DNA of 64,000 nt. Origin: Lantana camara (taxonomy: Eukaryota > Streptophyta > Magnoliopsida > Lamiales > Verbenaceae). A program made the translations under genes and the position numbers. This document shows, piece by piece, positions 58,734 through 64,000 of this stretch. Positions within the stretch are counted from its first letter, which is position 1. Each line of letters opens with the position of its first letter. The DNA is taken from positions 31,416,501 through 31,480,500 of the forward strand of contig CM074865.1 of the NCBI GenBank assembly GCA_037501455.1, read 5' to 3'. Below the pieces are notes generated by a model, which saw nothing but the letters and a program-made list of their open reading frames with translations, ran no database searches and had not been told where the DNA came from.

Positions 58734-60177
58734 GTAAGCTTCATGTTCCTTATGATTTATGTGTCAATATATGCTCCATTTTATGTCTTGAATTCAAGGT
58801 TTCATACATGAGTGAAAAGATTGATGAATAGTTAGGTTTTCTTCAAGTTGTGCATACTTGCTCTTAGGTGCATTTCTTGAGTTTTATGGCTGAGAATGAG
58901 TTCATTAAATGCTTTTAGATCTTGTTTCTTTGCATTAATTACATGGTTGTTGTGTGTATTAACTCCTACCATTAATGAACTTGAGCTTAGGAATGGAATT
59001 TGGGGGATTTTTGGCAAAAACTGAACTGCTGTCAGGAGCTCTTTTTAACGTGAATGTGCTACTGTGTTTTTGGGAATTTTGCATGGTTTTGGTGCATAAA
59101 ATGCATGAGAAATGACCTGATATGTTGTGCTATCTGCTGCCCCTGCTGCATGTTGATATTACCCTGTTTTTCCCTTCGTTTAAGCTGCATAAATGGTGTA
59201 TTTTAGTGCATAAATAACTGCTGTCATGACTGAACTGAGTTGTTGTCAATTGCTGCGTTTTGCTGCTGTTTCTTGTGCATTTTGGACTTATTTTATGCAT
59301 GAGTTTGGCCTGAATAATTGTTGTCCTTGCTGCACTTGTGTTGCCCTGTTCCCCCCTCCCCCCTGCCCCCCGCGCCCCGAATTGATCTGTGGCTGCTGCT
59401 CTTTCTTGCTGTAACAATCTCCCTGGCCGGGGAGATTGTGTGGTGTTTTCTTCCCCGGGAGGGGAGATTTGTGCAGAAGTTTCTGCCTCTCCCTTACCCG
59501 GCCGGGTACTTTCATGCAGGAGCTTTCCCGGGAAACCTGCTGATGTTTGCATTTGCTGCTGGTTGCATGAATTGCATGTGTATGTGTCTGCATGCCTTAT
59601 ATAAGTATTAATTAGATATATATATATATATATAATATATAATCATGCATGCATGAGGGTGTGTGTGTTTACGTGAAGCATATGTATATTTATGTTATGC
59701 ATGTAGGCTAGTTATTTTGTTGCATTTTCTTTGCATGCATGTGTGTGTACGTGCTGATTGTATATATATATGTTAGGAATTAAGACTATGTGCTATTATA
59801 TTAATATATTATATATAATATTAATCTAATGTATAATATATTAATATTATATAGTTATGAATTTTAAGGTATAATCTAATTTATAAGTTTAGTTTAATTT
59901 TATGAATTTAATTTAAATGAATGATATTTATTATTAGCCTAATTTTAATTCCATGAATTAATTTATTTGTAATATTAATTTGTTATATGAAGTGTTATAA
60001 TTCTTTGTTTAATTTTATGATTTAATTTAATAAGTGTTATATTTGTTTTAACCTTGAATGGCGTAATTGTCGCATTCTCGCATCTCATACGCATGAATTA
60101 CATACATTCGCATCGCAGTGCGTCTATTTACTACATAATCGAGTCTAAGTCTCGGGTTTTATGTTTGTTTGTTACAG
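58734..60177 (+). other. Predicted LTR intron 1 of element E
   Basis: Donor CAGAG/GTAAGC and acceptor TTACAG. Equivalent sites occur in the other seven LTR types. It contains the palindrome cluster. Prediction from conservation only. Confidence 0.45.
59416..59535. repeat. Palindrome cluster in LTR of E
   Basis: Arms AATCTCCC and GGGAGATT around TGGCCG (59416-59437); TTCCCCGGGAGGGGAG (59451-59466); perfect TACCCGGCCGGGTA (59495-59508); perfect TTTCCCGGGAAA (59524-59535). Confidence 0.87.
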
Positions 60178-60262
60178 AGGAAGTTCCCGAGGAGGTTGTT
60201 GAGCCCGAGACCTAGTTGTTAGTGGTCGGCACGCACGTGTTTCTTTTGTTCTTGTGTATAAG

Positions 60263-61080
60263 GTGAGGTTTAGGTATTTTTCTTTTAGTTCAATGACCTA
60301 AACCCCTAGATGCTCGTATTTCTAAGCCCGCATGCGATTATATATTATATATACGTAGATATGTGTTGACTATATATGTTATGATCTTATGAATCACCTT
60401 CGGATTTTGAAATTAGTTATATGGGCATATGTAAGCTTGAGTTTGAAAACCTTATGATATGATATGTTAAGTTATGATATAATATGCTAGCGAGTTAAAC
60501 CATGAAAGATTGGTATATGTATGATATGTCCCGTATGTTTGGGCCCCGGATCTATGAGCGAGGACACCCGGGACGGCGTCGGGATTATCACTCCTTAGCA
60601 TAGTTCCATCCGAAGTGTTACGCGCGTCCCCTGGGAGTTGGGAAGGCGTTCTCTTTGATGCTCGCGGTGTAAAAACCGGGAAAGACTCGTAGGGGGAGTA
60701 CTACCCCTCGAGGTTATGTTATTTATGGATAGTTAGAGTTCACGTGGCTCTTCTATCGTGGAGTTTGGGAAGGGGGGGATTGTATATTTGATTTCGGTTT
60801 TTATGATTATGAATGAGAAGTAAGGTTGGAAGCTCGTTTCTCGCGCGAGCCTTATGTTTATGTTTGGAATTATGAAACGAGGAAAGAATTTATGAAACAT
60901 TTTGACTTAATATACGTATATATGTTTTGTTTCCTTTTGAAAACACTTTGGTATGCAAAATTTATTCCCGGTTCATGATTTCTTCTTTTAATAAGTGCTT
61001 TGCTCTATATATTTATAGTGTGTGGGTGTGCGTTAGCCCCCTCACTCAGTCGTGGACTGACACCTCCTTTATCTTTTCAG
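60263..61080 (+). other. Predicted LTR intron 2 of element E
   Basis: Donor ATAAG/GTGAGGTTT and acceptor TCTTTTCAG; 818 nt, after an 85-nt mini-exon (60178-60262). The donor word AAGGTGAGGTTT is among the best conserved in all LTRs here. Confidence 0.45.
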
Positions 61081-61101
61081 GTTTGGTCTTTTTGAGCTCG
61101 A

Positions 61102-61371
61102 GCTAGGCGGAGAAGTGCGTCTTTCGAGTCACACTTAGTTGTTTAGGTCGAATTAGGTTGCATTCTGGCTGCACGTGCATATATTTTGATACTTTTGGGA
61201 TTATATGTATATATCCTACGGGTTATGATTTATGACTTTACCACTCTTGTATATATTTGATCTACCCGACTTTTGATGTTAATTTATGTAAAGTGCTTCC
61301 GTTATTATGTTGTTGTACTTTCTTATTTGTTTCTTTTGCGTACTCTGAGTCTGGTCTTAGCTCCGCCTAGC
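61102..61371 (+). other. Conserved inverted pair GCTAGGCGG ... CCGCCTAGC in LTR of E
   Basis: Perfect 9-nt arms at 61102-61110 and 61363-61371 with a 252-nt loop, directly after the intron 2 acceptor and about 120 nt before the LTR end. Confidence 0.7.
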
Positions 61372-61499
61372 ATAGTGGGTGTGTATGTCTCCCGCTCTCT
61401 ATGATTTGGACTTGAATACGGATTTCCCATTTCGTACTTGGGTTTGGGTCTTAGTGCGGGGGATGTGGTATCCCACGTGCGGGGTGCTACATTCTTAAG

Positions 61500-61511
61500 T
61501 GGTATCAGAGC
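61500..61511 (+). other. Primer-binding site of element E
   Basis: TGGTATCAGAGC, eight bases after the LTR end. Confidence 0.9.
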
Positions 61512-61708
61512 TCTAGGTTACAAAACCTGAGCTCTTGAGTCGTGTGAGTCTGTCTAAGTCGTACGGCATAGGAATTATGTGTTTGTTTGCTCCTTTCTAC
61601 CTTATGTGCTTTAATTGATGGATTACTTGTTTTATTTCTATTAGTTGTGCACATGAACATGCACTAACCTACACGCATCGATATTTACCTAGATTTGTGG
61701 ATTTCAGG

Positions 61709-62730
61709 ATGCCGCCAAGAAGGAGAGATCGTGATCAAACTCCTGATCTTAATCAACCCCCTCCGGCACAACAGAATCTACCTCCGCGACCACAGTTGAA
61801 TGCTGAAAACATTGTTCAAGCTTTATTGAATCAGCTTCAACAGAATCAGAGGAACCAAACACCTCCAGTTGAGGGTCAAGATGGAGCTACCTCGGCGGTT
61901 TATAAGGAATTTCGGAGTAACAATCCTCCGAAATGGTTCGGTGGGGACGATATTAAAGCTGAGGAGTGGCTTAGTGAGATCAGTGGGATATGGGAGATCT
62001 GTCCGGCAAGTTCACAAGATAAGGCTATATGTACGGCCCGATTTATTCAAGGGCAGGCTTCAACTTGGCTAAAGGGAGTTCGAGCAGGGCTTGATAGAAA
62101 TGGGTTGGAATTCAATTGGGAATCTTTTGTTCAAGAGTTTCGTGAGAAGTATAGACCTCAAAGTGCAAGAGATAGGAGATTGCAAGAGTTCTCTGATTTG
62201 AAACAAGGAAATAGAACGGTGGAGGGTTACATCCTCGAGTTTGAGAGGCTCGCGCCTTATGCTACTCACATCACCAATGATGACAAGCTAAAGGCGGGGA
62301 GCTTCAAGAGGCTCTACAAGCCGTGACTGTTGATACTTGGGCTAAAGCAACTAAGAAAACAATTCGGGTTGAGGCAGAACGAATGAGGTTTAAGTCACAC
62401 ACTTATCAGTCGGGTCGTGGATCTAGTTCGAGCATGAATTTGGGCAAGAGGGCCGCACCTCCAATGGGTACTCCTATTTTCTGGCCTCAAGGTAATACCA
62501 AGCCCAACAACAACAACAACAAGAAACTTCGCCTTCCGGGCCCCGCAGCACCTCTAGCACTACCGGCACCCGTCCAATGTACTTATTGTCAAGGAAGACA
62601 CCCGGTCGAGAAATGTTGGAAGCTCTTAGGAAGATGCTACGGGTGTGGATCTCCAGACCATATGGTTGATAAATGCCCGAAAAAGAAGTTTGCTCTTGCG
62701 GATAGATGGAATCAGAGACCGGTGATCTAG
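61709..62730 (+). pseudogene. Gag of element E
   Basis: ATG after ATTTCAGG gives MPPRRRDRDQTPDLNQ; NAENIVQALLNQLQ; PPKWFGGDDIKAEEWLSEI; RTVEGYILEFERLAPYATH. A deletion of about 28 nt near 62298 joins KAG to ELQEALQ and shifts the frame. Zinc knuckles: CTYCQGRHPVEKC, one residue short of the CX2CX4HX4C spacing, and a normal CYGCGSPDHMVDKC. A TAG at 62728-62730 replaces a probable Gln codon (VI*ARVYALEG). Confidence 0.92.
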
Positions 62731-64000
62731 GCACGTGTTTATGCCCTCGAGGGTGAGGAAGAAGAAGCCGAGCATGACCCGAATGCCGTGGTAGAAGGTA
62801 CGATCAACATACACGACATCTCATTACATGCATTATTTGATCCCGGGGCTACGCATTCTTTTATTTCCCGGGATATAGCTGCTTCTTTGACTTTGCCTGT
62901 TGAATTAACTGCGCATGTGTTTGTTGTGAGCTCTCCTTTGGGAGGAAGTTTGGTGACGGATAGAGTTTTTCGAGAGTGCCCGGTGAGTTTCGAGGGTCGT
63001 GTTTTCCCTGCGGATCTGATAGTGATGTCGATGAAGAAGTTTGGAGTAATCCTCGGGATGGATTGGCTCTCTCGACACCGTGCCAATATGGATTGTTATG
63101 AGAAGAAGGTTTCCTTAGGTTCAGTGGTGTTCGTGGGTGAGAGGTTGAAAACTAGCCCATTTGTTTCGTTTATGGAAGCAAGTAAGCTTGTCCGGGATGG
63201 AGCAAAGGGTTTTGTGGCTTATTTCCTTAACAAACCAAAGGATCAAGCCAAACTTGAGGAGACAGAGGTCGTACAAGAATACCCCGATGTTTTCCCTGAG
63301 AATTTGGGTCTTTACCTCCTGATAGAGACATCGAGTTTGTGGTAGACCTTTATCCCGGAGCTGAGCCATTTTCGAAGACTCCCTACAGGATGGCTCCTGC
63401 TGAGTTAAAGGAGTTGAAGTCGCAGCTTGATGAACTTCTAGCTTGCGGGTAAATTCGTCCGAGTATTTCACCTTCGGGTGCTCCTGTTCTATTTGTAAAG
63501 AAGAAAGATGGAACATTACGGATGTGCATCGATTATCGCTAGTTAAACCAGATGACGGTAAAGAACAAGTACCCGTTGCCTAATATCGAAGAGTTGTTTG
63601 ATCTTTTGCAAGGTTCTCGAGTATACTCTAAGTTAGATTTGAGGCAAGGATACTACCAGCTGCGTATCAGGGAGGAAGATATTCCGAAGACCGGGTTTAA
63701 TACTCGGTATGGGCATTTCGAGTTCGTGGTAATGCCTTTTGGGTTGACCAATGCCCCCGCTGTGTTTATGGACATGATGCACAGAGTGTTCAGACCGTTT
63801 CTTGATAAGTTCATGGTGATTTTTATAGACGACATTCTGTTGTATTCGAGGTCTGTTGAAGAACATGCACAGCATCTTCGGATCGTCTTGGAAACGCTCA
63901 GAGAGCATAAGCTTTACGCCAAGTTTAGCAAATGCGAGTTTTGGATCGACAGAGTGATGTTCCTTGGCCATATCATTTTAGGCAAGGGAATAGAGGTTGA
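62731..64000 (+). pseudogene. Protease and RT of element E, partial
   Basis: Protease: HALFDPGATHSFISRD, motif intact. A one-base deletion near 63310 (LGS to LGL) shifts the frame; RT continues in the next frame with [65 protein letters not shown] and [12 protein letters not shown], both catalytic Asp present. Stops: TAA 63450-63452 (Tyr in relatives) and TAG 63540-63542 (Glu in relatives). The window ends after the FLGHII-like region; RNase H and integrase lie beyond. Confidence 0.93.

Larger units (their letters stand above)
57984..61491 (+). repeat. 5' LTR of element E
   Basis: 3508 bp, TGTGACACCCCGTTCG to GCGGGGTGCTACA. Palindrome region degraded (GGAACTCGGATTCGAGATCC, 58407-58426); TATA-like CGTATTTTTTT near 58482. 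A TA run is at 59613-59634. Confidence 0.93.
57984..64000 (+). mobile_element. Element E: Tekay-type gypsy retrotransposon, runs off the window
   Basis: LTR 57984-61491, PBS 61500-61511, gag-pol from 61709 and still in RT at the window end. Inserted in the 3' LTR of D; left target site GTATT (57979-57983). Already defective: two frameshifts and three stops in the visible part. Confidence 0.92.

Noticed and set aside
59130..59611. Frames of 62-140 codons on both strands in the LTR of E
   Set aside because: Low-complexity and palindrome-rich DNA; frames overlap on both strands and none is kept in related LTRs.
59613..59634. TA run as a possible regulatory site
   Set aside because: Simple microsatellite; a similar one at 39376-39413 lies in a different part of the LTR.

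Overview
The window is plant nuclear DNA, probably from a dicot with a large repeat-rich genome. At the left edge are the last four exons of one ordinary host gene, a cytosolic soluble inorganic pyrophosphatase (50-1067, + strand). A degenerate hAT-like DNA transposon (about 2274-5486) follows. From 5782 to the right edge everything is LTR-retrotransposon sequence, almost all Ty3/gypsy of the chromovirus type. The order gag (two zinc knuckles), protease, RT, RNase H, integrase and C-terminal chromodomain, with LTRs of 2.7-3.9 kb, points to the Tekay/Del clade.

The retroelements form a nest that can be read from 5-bp target duplications. Element A (+) starts at 5782 and is cut off in gag at 24146. 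Inside its LTR sits element F (-, 7730-22553, duplication GCTAG), and inside F's pol sits a solo LTR (+, 12252-16137, TGCTT). A Ty1/copia gag remnant (24147-24742) carries element C (24743-47561), the most decayed element. C's 5' LTR holds a minus-strand LTR fragment (25766-26580), and its integrase holds element B (29140-46865, GATTG/GATCG). B holds two more solo LTRs: a minus copy at 30778-33860 (ATGAG) in its 5' LTR, and a plus copy at 36724-40631 (AAGAG) in its gag-protease region. C's 3' LTR is entered by element D (from 47562), whose 3' LTR is entered by element E (from 57984), whose RT runs off the window. Every polyprotein is broken. No host gene other than the pyrophosphatase is seen.

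The notable biology is in the LTRs. Eight LTR types that differ widely in sequence share one layout. A 20-bp palindrome lies upstream of a TATA-like box. Two intron-like segments are separated by a mini-exon of 63-88 nt. The first intron-like segment carries, in seven of the eight types, a cluster of short GC-rich palindromes about 90-160 bp long whose sequence changes from family to family while the design stays. Near the 3' end a 9-nt inverted pair, GCTAGGCGG and CCGCCTAGC, lies about 250-280 nt apart. All of this comes from reading and aligning by eye; nothing was computed or searched.
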